Source: a virus. Taken from it: a DNA stretch of 45,809 nt. The DNA lies in the IMG/VR virus record IMGVR_UViG_3300014497_000282, positions 1 to 45,809 of that record; one strand, written 5' to 3'. The translations under genes and the position numbers were made by a program. This document shows positions 31,277-39,088 of the stretch, in pieces. Below the pieces are notes generated by a model. That model searched no databases. It had not been told where the DNA came from and was given only the letters and a program-made list of their open reading frames with translations. Position 1 is the first letter of the stretch. Every line of letters starts with the position of its first letter.

Positions 31277-33078
31277 GGCTGGGGGTCCTGGGTGGAAAAA
31301 TCTACGAAGCGCAGCGGGTGTTGCCGCTGCTGCGTCCGGTACTGCATGGAAGCTGGGTCGAACCAGGTCCACTGCGTGAAGTTCTGGACCTCGCCGTTGC
31401 GCTGCTTTTGCAACTCGAGCTTCCCGTCCGGACTGCCGTCGGCGTCTTCCCCGCCGGCCTGCGATCGATCCTTCTGAGCGCTCCAGACAGAGAAGAGGTT
31501 GTCGGCGCCGTCCGTGATCTTTCCGGAGCCAGCAACCTGCATCTTGTTCGGGGCCTCAGACTCATCGCGCGCCTTGCGCGGGTGCGCCACCAGGTGGACA
31601 TGCACGTCGTAGCGCTTCGCGAAGGCGACCAGCTTGCGGATGGCTTCCTTCTGGAGAGTCATGCCACCAGGGCCGTCTTCGGGCACGTCGGTCATCATCA
31701 GGCTGTCGATGACGAAGTGGGTGCAGCCGTAGCGCTTCGCGGCATAGGTGAACACCTCGAGGAGGCGGTCGAGCTTCGCGGTGCCCTGCAGGTCGAAGAT
31801 CCAATACCGCTCGCGCATCCACTCGCCGACTGCGCGGATGTACTCACGCGATGGTTGTTGCAGACCGGTCGCCTGTTTGATCGAGCGCATGAGCAGTCGA
31901 GCCGGCCGCATCTCCCCGCTGAAGACCACGAAGTGTTCCCCCTGCGCCATCAGGCCAAGCTGCACCTGCGACAGCAGCAGGCTCTTGCCATGACCGTTGA
32001 TGCCGGTCCAGACCGAGACCTCGCCGCCGCGGAACTCGAACCACGGCAGATCCTTGTCGATGTGCAGACAGGAATTTCGGGGCGCGTTCGGGTTCGGATA
32101 GAACAGGGCCTCGGCCTGGGGGATGTAGTTCGCGGCGGTTCGCAGCTCATCCGGGTCCATCGGCTGGGCGCCAACGATCAGGTTCTCGAAGTCGACCCGC
32201 TCCGCGCCCTGCTGCAGGTACTCGTTCGCATCCTTGGCGCCATTCACCATCTGGACCCGCTTGCAGCGCTCAGGGCCGAGGCGCTGGATCACCTCGCGGG
32301 CACCCTTCTCGCCGGCCTCGTCGCAGTCGAAGAAGATCAGGATCTCGCTGAAGCGCTCCAGCCGCTCCCAATCGTTCTCGATCCACTGGTGGTTCCCGGC
32401 GCCAGCGTTCACCGAAAGCGCAGGAATGCCGCACTGGTGCAACGACATCGCGTCGAGCTCACCCTCGGCGATGGCCACGGTGCGGGCCTTCGGGTCGATC
32501 AGGTGCCAACCGAACAGGCACGGCATGCCGCCGGCCTCCTGCCGCATGTCCTTCTTGTCGTCGATGTTACGCGTCTTGCCGTTGATGTATTCCCCGGTCT
32601 CGCTCAGGTACGGGAACAGGGCATAGACCTTGTCGCCGCGCAGTTGCTCGACAACCTTGAATGCCTCGATGGTCTCGACCGTCAAGCCGCGGCCATTGAG
32701 CCAGACGAGCGCCCTGCCCTCGGTTTTGGCCACGGCCTTCCCCTTGGGCTTCGGTGGCATCGTGAACACCTTGCGCTCGCGCTCGGGGAGCGTGTCGCGC
32801 AAGCCGAGGTACTGCTTGATGTCGACCATGGCCTCGGCCAAGGTCTGACCACGCACAGCCGCCCACAAGTCAGGCAGATCGCCGCCTTCACCCGACTGGA
32901 AGTCTTTCCACATCCCGGCCTTGGCGCCCTGCAGACACACCGACAGGCTGGAGCCAGGCTCACCCGTGATGCCGCCGACCTTCAACTCCTTACCCGCCTT
33001 CTTGCCCTGCGGCAGGAGGTAGGCCGCAATGTTGGCGGCGTCGGACGCCATGCGCTGACTGATTTCTCCGATGTTCAC
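31273..33078 (-). CDS. Phage primase-helicase, T7 gp4/Twinkle-like
   Basis: 601 residues. Residues 1-100 are an N-terminal part without the zinc-binding Cys of T7 primase. The TOPRIM domain has EGELDAMSL (Glu205) and FFDCDEAGEKGA (about 249-260). The DnaB-type helicase half has Walker A GINGHGKS (359-366), Walker B HFVIDSLMM and an arginine-finger region near the end. It would unwind and prime DNA at the fork. Translation is coupled to the initiator gene upstream by a four-base overlap. Confidence 0.9.
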   Translation of the reverse strand: MNIGEISQRMASDAANIAAYLLPQGKKAGKELKVGGITGEPGSSLSVCLQGAKAGMWKDFQSGEGGDLPDLWAAVRGQTLAEAMVDIKQYLGLRDTLPERERKVFTMPPKPKGKAVAKTEGRALVWLNGRGLTVETIEAFKVVEQLRGDKVYALFPYLSETGEYINGKTRNIDDKKDMRQEAGGMPCLFGWHLIDPKARTVAIAEGELDAMSLHQCGIPALSVNAGAGNHQWIENDWERLERFSEILIFFDCDEAGEKGAREVIQRLGPERCKRVQMVNGAKDANEYLQQGAERVDFENLIVGAQPMDPDELRTAANYIPQAEALFYPNPNAPRNSCLHIDKDLPWFEFRGGEVSVWTGINGHGKSLLLSQVQLGLMAQGEHFVVFSGEMRPARLLMRSIKQATGLQQPSREYIRAVGEWMRERYWIFDLQGTAKLDRLLEVFTYAAKRYGCTHFVIDSLMMTDVPEDGPGGMTLQKEAIRKLVAFAKRYDVHVHLVAHPRKARDESEAPNKMQVAGSGKITDGADNLFSVWSAQKDRSQAGGEDADGSPDGKLELQKQRNGEVQNFTQWTWFDPASMQYRTQQRQHPLRFVDFSTQDPQP

Positions 33079-33995
33079 GCCATCACCTCGCGATCAACAG
33101 GCAGCCGTTGGCCGTCCCTGAATTTGTTGGCGTTGTGGGCGTAGCACCCCGCGTTCTCGGCCTCGAAGCGGTTGGGGAAGCCAGCAAGTTCGAACCATGC
33201 CGCGGTGCCTGACACCCCCGCCGACGTGCTGCCACAGACCTCCTCGTCCTCCCAGAACCGCTGGTTGAGCCAAGTCGATGCGTGGTGCCGGTACTTGCCG
33301 CCCTCCTTCGTCCATCGGTCGTGTCTGCACCACGTCCGGAGTCCAACGAGCATGGTCTGCCGAAGGTCGGCCGACGGCTTGAGCGCAGCCCATGCCTTCA
33401 TCGCAGCCTTCTTGCCGGTCTTGAGCGGGTACACGCTCCAGAACTCCGGGAAGCCATCCGGTTCGACGGCCTGCACTCCGCTGCCCCCGTCGGGGGTAGG
33501 GGGTGTATTTATTGGTTCAATGACGGATAACTGATGGTTAATTGATGGATTGGGTGCAACTGGTGCACCCCGTTCTGTCGTCATTTGCACCCCGAGCTGT
33601 TGTGGTTTGCACCCCGTGCTGTCGTCGTTTGCACCCCGTGACTCGTGGGGTGCAACTGGTGCACCCCGTTCTGTCGTCATTTGCACCCCGTGCTTTACCG
33701 ACTCGGCACCCATCGCGATGTCGTAGCAAGCAGGCCGCTTGTCTCCGCGCTTGATGTATGCGGCGACGATTGCGGGATCACCAGCCTTGATGGCGCCGGC
33801 TTCTTGGAGCGCGTCGAGCTTGTAGCGGACCGATCGCTCCGAGAGCCCTGTGTCAGCCATCAGCGCCTGCACGCTCGGGAACGCGCCGCGTCCGTCACGG
33901 TCAGCGTAGTTGGCCAAGCAGAGCAGCACATGGCGCGCGGCTTGCTCGGTGACGATCTGCTGCGACAACGCCCAGCTCATTGCCTGAACACTCAT
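33075..33995 (-). CDS. Replication initiator, O-like winged-helix protein
   Basis: 306 residues. Residues 1-75 form a winged helix (LLCLANYADRDGRGAFPSVQ, GLSERSVRYKLDALQEAGAI), as in phage replisome organisers and lambda O-type initiators. A repetitive middle (two copies of GVQMTTERGAPVAP, residues about 104-150) is encoded by a set of DNA iterons. The C-terminal part (FWSVYPLKTGKKAAMKAWAA, WCRHDRWTKEGGKYRHHAST) is the conserved partner-binding region. It precedes the helicase gene, like O before P. Confidence 0.8.
   Translation of the reverse strand: MSVQAMSWALSQQIVTEQAARHVLLCLANYADRDGRGAFPSVQALMADTGLSERSVRYKLDALQEAGAIKAGDPAIVAAYIKRGDKRPACYDIAMGAESVKHGVQMTTERGAPVAPHESRGANDDSTGCKPQQLGVQMTTERGAPVAPNPSINHQLSVIEPINTPPTPDGGSGVQAVEPDGFPEFWSVYPLKTGKKAAMKAWAALKPSADLRQTMLVGLRTWCRHDRWTKEGGKYRHHASTWLNQRFWEDEEVCGSTSAGVSGTAAWFELAGFPNRFEAENAGCYAHNANKFRDGQRLPVDREVMA
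33563..33690 (+). repeat. Six iterons inside the initiator gene, candidate replication origin
   Basis: Six copies of (T/G)TGCACCCCG start at 33563, 33585, 33607, 33629, 33659 and 33681. Spacing is exactly 22 bases except one of 30. Inverted copies (GGGTGCAAC at 33552, GGGGTGCAA at 33647) lie beside them. A 22-base period is about two helical turns, as for iterons bound by an initiator dimer. The same arrangement, an origin inside the initiator gene, is known from lambda O. Confidence 0.7.
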
Positions 33996-34939
33996 GCAGC
34001 ACGCACCTCCGGCTGAACTCGGTAGTCCTTCTCGACACGGCCGTTCTCGGCGTTGCCGACGACACAGGAGTTCACCCAGACGCGGCGGTCCTCCGACACC
34101 CGCCGGATATGCCCGCGGCGCAGATGCTGGCGAACATGCCCGGTCTTGCTGCCTGCGTCGATCCGTGCAGCCTGCTTGCCAGGGACATGGACGGTGAGCA
34201 CCTTGGTCTCTAGAAGAGGCAGCTTCCCGTCACGCACACGCCGCGCGTTTACCGCCGCAGAAGCTCCCCCGAGCACGCCGGTTCCAACGTTCGAGCACGA
34301 CATGGCTTCGCAGAAAGACAGGACCGCGTAGACCTCGGCCGCGATGTTGTGCGCCAGCTCCTTCTGGGCGCGCTCAACGCCGATCGCGTCCGCGAGCTCT
34401 CGGGCGACTTCCTTCATCCAAGGAAGGACGGCACCCACAGCGGGCGGCATTCCGGCCTTCGCAGGCACCAGGCCGTCGGACGCCGAATAACCCGCGTAGT
34501 CGTCCCATCTCTCATCGAGAACGAAGGCGCCGATGTTCGGCAACCATTGCCCGTTCTCCTGGTACATCGAGAAGATGGCGACGCGAGCGCCATCTACGCC
34601 GGCAAGGCCGAGCGCCTCAGCGGGCACTTCTGCCGCCACGATAACGACACGCGAAACATAAACCGGCGCCTCGGCCAGCAACGTTGCCGACGGCGGGATG
34701 AAGTACTCAAGGGTGATCTGGGGAAAGGGCAGCCGAATTCGCTGGCCCGCGAGGCCACGCAGACCGTCCTCAAACAGTTCGGCGTTGTCGGGCAGTGCGA
34801 AGTGCTGGGCTTCCTTCATGAGGCTCAGAACGAGTGCCAATCGAGCCGCATCGGAGCTTCCTGATGCATGCAGATCAGACACGTGTCCAAGGAGCGCACG
34901 CTGCGCCTGCGCCGCATAGTTCATTGCGGAGATGGTCAT
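33992..34939 (-). CDS. Conserved phage protein, early operon
   Basis: 315 residues from the ATG at 34939 (MTISAMNYAAQAQRALLGHV). The C-terminal part, KTGHVRQHLRRGHIRRVSED then VWVNSCVVGNAENGRVEKDY, is the common 'H.R.HlRRGH.R.....WV....VG.....v.k.Y.V' block of uncharacterised phage early proteins. The rest is alpha/beta. Its function is unknown; its place between CII and the initiator suggests a replication or nucleic-acid-related role. It overlaps CII by ATGA. Confidence 0.65.
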   Translation of the reverse strand: MTISAMNYAAQAQRALLGHVSDLHASGSSDAARLALVLSLMKEAQHFALPDNAELFEDGLRGLAGQRIRLPFPQITLEYFIPPSATLLAEAPVYVSRVVIVAAEVPAEALGLAGVDGARVAIFSMYQENGQWLPNIGAFVLDERWDDYAGYSASDGLVPAKAGMPPAVGAVLPWMKEVARELADAIGVERAQKELAHNIAAEVYAVLSFCEAMSCSNVGTGVLGGASAAVNARRVRDGKLPLLETKVLTVHVPGKQAARIDAGSKTGHVRQHLRRGHIRRVSEDRRVWVNSCVVGNAENGRVEKDYRVQPEVRAA

Positions 34940-35460
34940 GCTGGCGTCCTGTCGTACTCGGCGCGCCACTGGCCAACGCTCTGGGTTTGCACACCGCCCG
35001 GCTTGCCTGCGGCGTTCTTCTCACGCAGGCTGCGTTCGAGCTGCTGCAGCGCCTCGCGGGCCTCGCCGATTTGAGGGAGCGCGCGAGCCAGGTCGTTGTC
35101 CGAAATCACGCCGTCGGCATCGACCTCGATGGTCGACACCGAGACATCGCTGAATTCCTTGATGACTTCCGCCAGGCTGCGCTGCACGCACGCTGGGCTT
35201 GCCATCTCCCGCACCGGCAGGCGCACGAATCCACCGCTGCTCGCGGTCACGGCATTGACGAATGCACGGCAGTTTTCGGAGTCCGCTTCGATGCAGAGTT
35301 CCGAGATGGTCATCGCGGTCAAGAGCCCCAACTTGAAGCCACCAGCGCCAGCCAACTCTTTGCGCAGGACCTCCACCGTCTTGCCCAGGCGCAACGCCAT
35401 CACTTCAATGCCGCCGGGGTAGTGCTTGACCATCAGGCGGAGCGAATCGAGATCGTTCAT
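34936..35460 (-). CDS. cII: CII-like regulator (Phage CP76 family)
   Basis: 174 residues from the ATG at 35460. MVKHYPGGIEVMALRLGKTV then LRKELAG and LGLLTAMTISELCI is the CP76/phage regulatory CII pattern ('..yPGG...lA..lg.s...lrnkl.......lt..ea..i'). A helix-turn-helix lies in residues 12-45. The lower half is alpha-helical. It would act as an activator of lysogeny or a similar switch. The position between Cro and the replication genes matches lambda CII. Confidence 0.75.
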   Translation of the reverse strand: MNDLDSLRLMVKHYPGGIEVMALRLGKTVEVLRKELAGAGGFKLGLLTAMTISELCIEADSENCRAFVNAVTASSGGFVRLPVREMASPACVQRSLAEVIKEFSDVSVSTIEVDADGVISDNDLARALPQIGEAREALQQLERSLREKNAAGKPGGVQTQSVGQWRAEYDRTPA

Positions 35461-35777
35461 ATCTCGGTCTCCCAGTTTTGGATATTGATGAGGGGGCGCG
35501 CGACGAGCAAAGTGCGGTGCATGAACACACCACCCCGCTTTGAACCAGTCCCCGCCCTTGAGCTCGCCGACGGCACTGCGCTGCACGAAAGCAGCCGGAC
35601 GGGCATGAGCAAGAACACCGACGCCTGCGGCCGCAGCACGCTTGACATCTCGACCTCGAGGCTGTCGATGGATGTGGTCGGCGGCGCGCTGCGCGTGCGC
35701 TTCACGTCGCATCGGAGCAATGGCAACCGGCTGCCGGTGGCGCGCTCGCGGCGCGTGGGAATGCGGCGGTGACGCAC
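35457..35777 (-). CDS. Small hypothetical protein between Cro and CII
   Basis: A 106-residue frame whose stop overlaps the CII start (ATGA) and whose first Met is 3 bases after the Cro stop. Only the C-terminal part (SKRGGVFMHRTLLVARPLIN) looks conserved, so the true start may be an internal Met (for example 35648 or 35522). The first 40 residues are Arg-rich and may not be translated. Function unknown. Confidence 0.4.
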   Translation of the reverse strand: MRHRRIPTRRERATGSRLPLLRCDVKRTRSAPPTTSIDSLEVEMSSVLRPQASVFLLMPVRLLSCSAVPSASSRAGTGSKRGGVFMHRTLLVARPLINIQNWETEI

Positions 35778-35780
35778 GGT

Positions 35781-36053
35781 CTAAGCCTCTGCCCTGGCTT
35801 CGACCTGCGCGTCGCCGAGAGGTGCGCCCTTTGCGCCGATCAATTCGGGCCAGTGCTTCTTCCAATCAGCGCGCAGATTCCAACGTCGAACCGCGCGGTT
35901 GGACTCGCGCTCTATCGACACCGCAATGTCCGTCGCGCACGGCTTGAGGCCGTACATCACGTTCTGAAGGTGCCCGAGGGTGGTGCCGCAGCGCTCAGCG
36001 AAGGCGATGCGGTCTGGCTTCGGCATGGCCGATAGAAAGGCTTTGAGTTCCAT
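35781..36053 (-). CDS. cro: Cro-like repressor, YdaS type helix-turn-helix
   Basis: 90 residues, MELKAFLSAMPKPDRIAFAE, with a helix-turn-helix in RIAFAERCGTTLGHLQNVMY (residues 15-34), and the YdaS/Cro ending CATDIAVSIERESNRAVRRW. GAGG lies five bases upstream of the ATG. It is divergent from cI and is the first gene of the leftward early operon. Its promoter and two operator-like sites lie in the 76 bases between the genes. Confidence 0.8.
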   Translation of the reverse strand: MELKAFLSAMPKPDRIAFAERCGTTLGHLQNVMYGLKPCATDIAVSIERESNRAVRRWNLRADWKKHWPELIGAKGAPLGDAQVEARAEA

Positions 36054-36062
36054 GGTGGCCTC

Positions 36063-36091
36063 ATTACATCAAATGGTGAACGAATGGTCAA
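36063..36091 (-). promoter_or_regulatory. Early promoter for cro (leftward)
   Basis: On the minus strand TTGACC (36086-36091), a 17-base spacer and TGTAAT (36063-36068). Two operator-like 14-mers lie over the spacer/-10 side and just upstream of the -35. A near-copy of the same arrangement lies at 37209-37237. Confidence 0.75.
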
Positions 36092-36104
36092 CATCATTCG
36101 ATGT
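36066..36104. promoter_or_regulatory. CI/Cro operator pair, cro side
   Basis: Two 14-bp sites: ACATCAAATGGTGA at 36066-36079 (imperfect inverted repeat) and ACATCATTCGATGT at 36091-36104 (perfect ACATC-4-GATGT). Their starts are 25 bp apart. They bracket the -35 and -10 of the cro promoter, so a repressor bound here would block cro. The sites also lie 26-64 bp upstream of the cI ATG. Confidence 0.7.
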
Positions 36105-36129
36105 ACGTCCAGTGGTGCACTCAGCCACC

Positions 36130-36834
36130 ATGACCCTCAAACTCGTCCGCATCGCCCGTCTCAAGCGCTTCGCCAAGGAGAAGCAGTTGGAGGGCCCCGT
36201 GGAATTGGGAAAGGCGATCGGCCGCAAGACCAACCAAACCAGCGATCTACTAAACGGTCGCGCCTCTTTCGGCGAGAAGATCGCGCGCAGCATCGAGGAA
36301 TTCGCTGCGCTGCCGCCTGGTTGGCTGGACTCGGACGAAGACGGCGACATCAGCCGCTTAACCGCAAAGCAGACTAAGGCTCAAGAGAAGGGGTTGCGGC
36401 GTACCGATGGCGCCATCGAGGTGCCGTTGCTGTCAGCCGCGGCGTCCATGGGGCCCGGCGCCGAAGTTCACGAAGAGGTTGTTGTCGGTCGACTCACGCT
36501 CTCGCCTCGATGGGTCACACGCACCATGTCCCCTGGCACCAAGCCCGAGCAACTCCGATTCATACACGGCTACGGCGACTCGATGGAGCCGACCTTCATG
36601 GACGGCGACGTGCTGCTGGTCGACACCGGTGTGCAGGCCATCAGAGTCGACGGCATCTATGTGCTGCAAGCCAACGACCGCCTTTACGTAAAGCGCGTTC
36701 GCCAACGCATCGACGGCGGATTCGAGATCAGCAGCGACAACGCAACTGTGAAGACGGTCGACGTACTCAACGGCACCAGCGCGGTCGAGGTACTGGGCCG
36801 CGTGGTGTGGGTCTGGAACGGTAAGAAGCTGTGA
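36130..36834 (+). CDS. cI: CI repressor, S24 peptidase family
   Basis: 234 residues from the ATG at 36130; no clear ribosome-binding site precedes it, so translation may be leaderless. Residues 22-57 form the DNA-binding domain (ELGKAIGRKTNQTSDLLNGR). The linker has a possible autocleavage bond in LSAAASMGPG (about 101-110). The S24 domain has Ser151 in GYGDSMEPTF and Lys188 in RLYVKRV, the Ser-Lys dyad. RecA-stimulated self-cleavage at DNA damage would induce the phage. Divergent from cro. Confidence 0.9.
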   Translation: MTLKLVRIARLKRFAKEKQLEGPVELGKAIGRKTNQTSDLLNGRASFGEKIARSIEEFAALPPGWLDSDEDGDISRLTAKQTKAQEKGLRRTDGAIEVPLLSAAASMGPGAEVHEEVVVGRLTLSPRWVTRTMSPGTKPEQLRFIHGYGDSMEPTFMDGDVLLVDTGVQAIRVDGIYVLQANDRLYVKRVRQRIDGGFEISSDNATVKTVDVLNGTSAVEVLGRVVWVWNGKKL

Positions 36835-36854
36835 ACTAGAACCTAGGTGAAGCG

Positions 36855-37172
36855 ATGAAAAGACTGGCTCTGTATTTGATCCTTGCGGCTGGGCTTCCCG
36901 CCGTGGCACAGGACAAGACCATCGCACGCGAGCACGCGTTCGGGTGCGCCGATAGCGACTATTACTCAAGCCTCGTTGGCTTCGCGGTGCAGAAAGACGA
37001 AGCGGCTTTCAAGAAGGGATTGCTTGCCGGCATGCTCCGGGAGCAATGCGCCACGTTCACCGTAGGTCAGCCTGTCTACTTGGAGAACACCAAGATGTTT
37101 CGAGGGCAGGTTCAGATTCGACGGAAGGGCGAAACGAAGAAATACTGGACTGCCATGGAGAACGTTCGCTGA
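36855..37172 (+). CDS. Secreted lysogenic-conversion candidate
   Basis: 105 residues with a signal peptide (MKRLALYLILAAGLPAVA, cleavage after AVA) and a mature part of about 87 residues: two Cys (AFGCADSD, EQCATF) that could form a disulfide in the periplasm. It follows cI after 20 bases, so it is probably expressed in the lysogen. No domain is recognised. The mature part includes a short SH3-like beta stretch (PVYLENTKMFRGQVQIRRKG), too little to assign. Confidence 0.65.
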   Translation: MKRLALYLILAAGLPAVAQDKTIAREHAFGCADSDYYSSLVGFAVQKDEAAFKKGLLAGMLREQCATFTVGQPVYLENTKMFRGQVQIRRKGETKKYWTAMENVR

Positions 37173-37195
37173 GTCTTGAAGTATTTTCAATGCAT

Positions 37196-37237
37196 ACACC
37201 ATTCGATGTTGACATCGTAAACACCGTTTGATGTAAT
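37196..37237 (+). promoter_or_regulatory. Second CI-regulated early promoter with two operators (rightward)
   Basis: TTGACA (37209-37214), 17 bases, TGTAAT (37232-37237). Operator-like 14-mers ACACCATTCGATGT (37196-37209) and ACACCGTTTGATGT (37221-37234) start 25 bp apart. This is the same layout as at the cro promoter, including the overlap with -35 and -10. It would drive the operon from 37275. Confidence 0.75.
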
Positions 37238-37274
37238 CACTTCGTCGCCCCGCAGTTGGGGCATGGAGTGAACC

Positions 37275-37583
37275 TTGAGCACCTCGCCCCCAGTCGCCGC
37301 AGCCCAGGCCGCGCGCGCATCACAGAAGTGGCGCACCGCCGCCATCCTCTTCACGGCAGCCGCTGACGCGCTGCCCGCAGACCCGCACGGAAACGTGACC
37401 GCCGAAGAGCGCGGTCTACGCCGTGACGCGCACCTGTGCTTGTGCCGGACCGAGCAATTCAAGCAGTACCGCGAGCGTCAGCACAGCGTCAAGCCGCGGC
37501 CGGACTTGTCGGGCGAATGGAAGCAGCCCAGCGGTGCGCTGGTGTCAATGCTGCTCTGCGCACGCAAGCGGGCTGCAGCATGA
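37275..37583 (+). CDS. Early operon protein, TTG start
   Basis: 102 residues from a TTG at 37275 (MSTSPPVAAAQAARASQKWR), chosen because GGAG lies six bases upstream and no ATG or GTG fits the frame. Contains a possible Cys pair (AHLCLCRTEQF). It begins 38 bases after the -10 of the rightward early promoter and its stop overlaps the next start (ATGA). Function unknown. Confidence 0.6.
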   Translation: MSTSPPVAAAQAARASQKWRTAAILFTAAADALPADPHGNVTAEERGLRRDAHLCLCRTEQFKQYRERQHSVKPRPDLSGEWKQPSGALVSMLLCARKRAAA

Positions 37584-37795
37584 GCGCAGCGAAGCACACC
37601 CCCTGCCGTCAGTGCGCCGAGTGCGAAGGCGCGTGCCTGCAGCCTGCGACGATCGATGACGCCATGACGGCGCTCGCCGTGGCATGCACGCGGCGTGACG
37701 AACTGATCGCGTGCGAAGCGCTCGCCGCCGCCGCACTGGCGCGGGCACAGCAGCTGCGCGCCGACATCGCAAAGACCGCCGGGGCTTCGGCATGA
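37580..37795 (+). CDS. Small Cys-rich early protein
   Basis: 71 residues from the ATG at 37580 (MSAAKHTPCRQCAECEGACL), with four Cys in the first 20 residues (CRQCAECEGAC), probably binding zinc. A helix (IDDAMTALAVACTRRDELIA) follows. It overlaps the preceding and following genes by four bases. Small Cys-rich early proteins often act against host functions, but here that is inference. Confidence 0.6.
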   Translation: MSAAKHTPCRQCAECEGACLQPATIDDAMTALAVACTRRDELIACEALAAAALARAQQLRADIAKTAGASA

Positions 37796-37929
37796 GCACG
37801 CTGCATGAAGCCCAGCACCGGGCCTCGCAGCGCTTGCGCCGCGCGGCCATCGGCGTGCTGCTCACCGTCGGCCTGTTCGCGCTCTTCGTGGTCGGCCTTG
37901 CATTGCGAGCGCTGTGGAGGGCCGCGTAA
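37792..37929 (+). CDS. Single-TM small membrane protein
   Basis: 45 residues, MSTLHEAQHRASQRLRRAAI then one transmembrane helix (GVLLTVGLFALFVVGLALRA). Start overlaps the previous stop (ATGA) and the next gene starts at its stop (TAATG). No domain. Tiny inner-membrane protein in the early operon. Confidence 0.55.
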   Translation: MSTLHEAQHRASQRLRRAAIGVLLTVGLFALFVVGLALRALWRAA

Positions 37930-38522
37930 TGGAGTTCGAGCTCACCGGCACCGAGACGGCGGACGAACTCATCAAACAGCTCGTCTACTTGCGCATGCTG
38001 GCGCGCATCACTATCTCCCACGAGCGCCAGCGCCGCGAGTTGCGCGACGGGTGGGCCCGCATCCGTGCCGAGACCCATGACCATTTCGCGGCCACGCGCG
38101 CGGCCAATGAGATCGCCGAGCACGACGAGAAACTGCTGCAGATGAAGTTCGACCTGATCGACTTCGGCAACTACCTGATGCCGCTGTGTGACGCGCTCGA
38201 CCGCGAGGCGCCGAAGGCGGCCGTGCTGGAAGCCCTGGCCGTGAATCGCAGCGAGTGGGACAGCGCCGACATGCTGAAGTACGGCAGCAAGACGATGCAC
38301 ATCATCGCCGTGCTCGATCTCGAGAGTTCCGCCACCAAGGCCGACGGCATCGAGATCAAGCCGCTGAAGTGGTGCCAAACGATGGCCTTCATGCACGCGC
38401 TGCAGACCAACGAGAAGCTGGACCGTGTCGTGCACGACGGCGCGCACGAGTTTTTCAATGGGGCGTTCGGAGAGTACCGAGAGCGCCCGTTGACGGAGCG
38501 GCTTGCGGGCCAGGCGGTATGA
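37929..38522 (+). CDS. Early operon protein, uncharacterised
   Basis: 197 residues from the ATG at 37929, MEFELTGTETADELIKQLVY. Mostly helical (ERQRRELRDGWARIRAETHD) with a central hydrophobic part. It ends just before a long perfect hairpin (38523-38544). The gene is the last of the four-gene rightward set. It has no recognised domain. Confidence 0.6.
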   Translation: MEFELTGTETADELIKQLVYLRMLARITISHERQRRELRDGWARIRAETHDHFAATRAANEIAEHDEKLLQMKFDLIDFGNYLMPLCDALDREAPKAAVLEALAVNRSEWDSADMLKYGSKTMHIIAVLDLESSATKADGIEIKPLKWCQTMAFMHALQTNEKLDRVVHDGAHEFFNGAFGEYRERPLTERLAGQAV

Positions 38523-38544
38523 ACCGGCTCAGCTGTGAGCCGGT
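38523..38544. terminator. Perfect inverted repeat between convergent genes
   Basis: ACCGGCTCA, loop GCTG, TGAGCCGGT gives a perfect nine-base stem directly after the early operon stop and just before the stop of the convergent Arc-type gene. There is no T run, so if it terminates it does so without a classic U tract; it may stabilise both 3' ends. Confidence 0.5.
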
Positions 38545-38548
38545 CGGC

Positions 38549-39076
38549 TCAGGCCCTGGGCTTGCGACTTCGCGCAGCGGGCTTGTTCAGGACGAGCTCA
38601 CGCTGACCGGCTGGTTCGTCTTTCGCCACGAATTCCAGCGTATAGCCAAGGTCCTGAAGGCGCCCCTCGATCTCCAGCAATCGACCATCGATGCCGACAA
38701 GCTCCTGACGAAGGTGCGAGGCCTTGAGTTTTGCATCTTGGGCGCCTCGCTTAGCTTCCTCGACATCGCTCGGGTCAGGGTTGGCCAGCCGGTAGGCGCG
38801 TTCCTTCTTTGCGTCTGGCGTGCCAGCAAAGAAAGCTCTGCTTGCGTCGGCCTGAACTTGGGCGCGTCGCAGCAAGAGTTGCGTGCGCCTCATCTCCAAC
38901 ATCAACGCTTCGGACGCTGCCAAGTCTTCGGACGCGAAGCTCCGTTCCAGCCGTGCGATGAGTTCGCTGTTGAGACTTTTCCCGCTCGCAGTCGCCGCCT
39001 CCTGAATCTTCGCGTGCAGGTTTCTCGGAAGCCGCAACGCGGTCTTCATGTAGTCGTCTTGGTAGGAGGTGGCCAT
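38549..39076 (-). CDS. Arc-type (ribbon-helix-helix) repressor with coiled-coil tail
   Basis: 175 residues from the ATG at 39076. Residues 10-50 (MKTALRLPRNLHAKIQEAAT, SGKSLNSELIARLERSF) match the Arc/MetJ ribbon-helix-helix: a basic beta strand and two helices. The long C-terminal part is helical, Lys/Glu-rich, perhaps for oligomerisation or protein partner binding. It is divergent from a second Arc-like gene, with an inverted repeat in the shared 87 bases. Like Arc of phage P22 it may repress the neighbouring antirepressor-like gene. Confidence 0.75.
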   Translation of the reverse strand: MATSYQDDYMKTALRLPRNLHAKIQEAATASGKSLNSELIARLERSFASEDLAASEALMLEMRRTQLLLRRAQVQADASRAFFAGTPDAKKERAYRLANPDPSDVEEAKRGAQDAKLKASHLRQELVGIDGRLLEIEGRLQDLGYTLEFVAKDEPAGQRELVLNKPAARSRKPRA

Positions 39077-39088
39077 GCAGAAAGTTTA

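Noticed and set aside
31318-33144. Plus-strand frame of 608 residues opposite the primase-helicase
   Set aside because: Shadow; the minus strand carries clear Walker and TOPRIM motifs.
33552-33690. Short regular repeats considered as a CRISPR array
   Set aside because: Repeats are only 9-10 bases with 12-base spacing, and lie in frame inside a phage replication gene; iterons explain them better.
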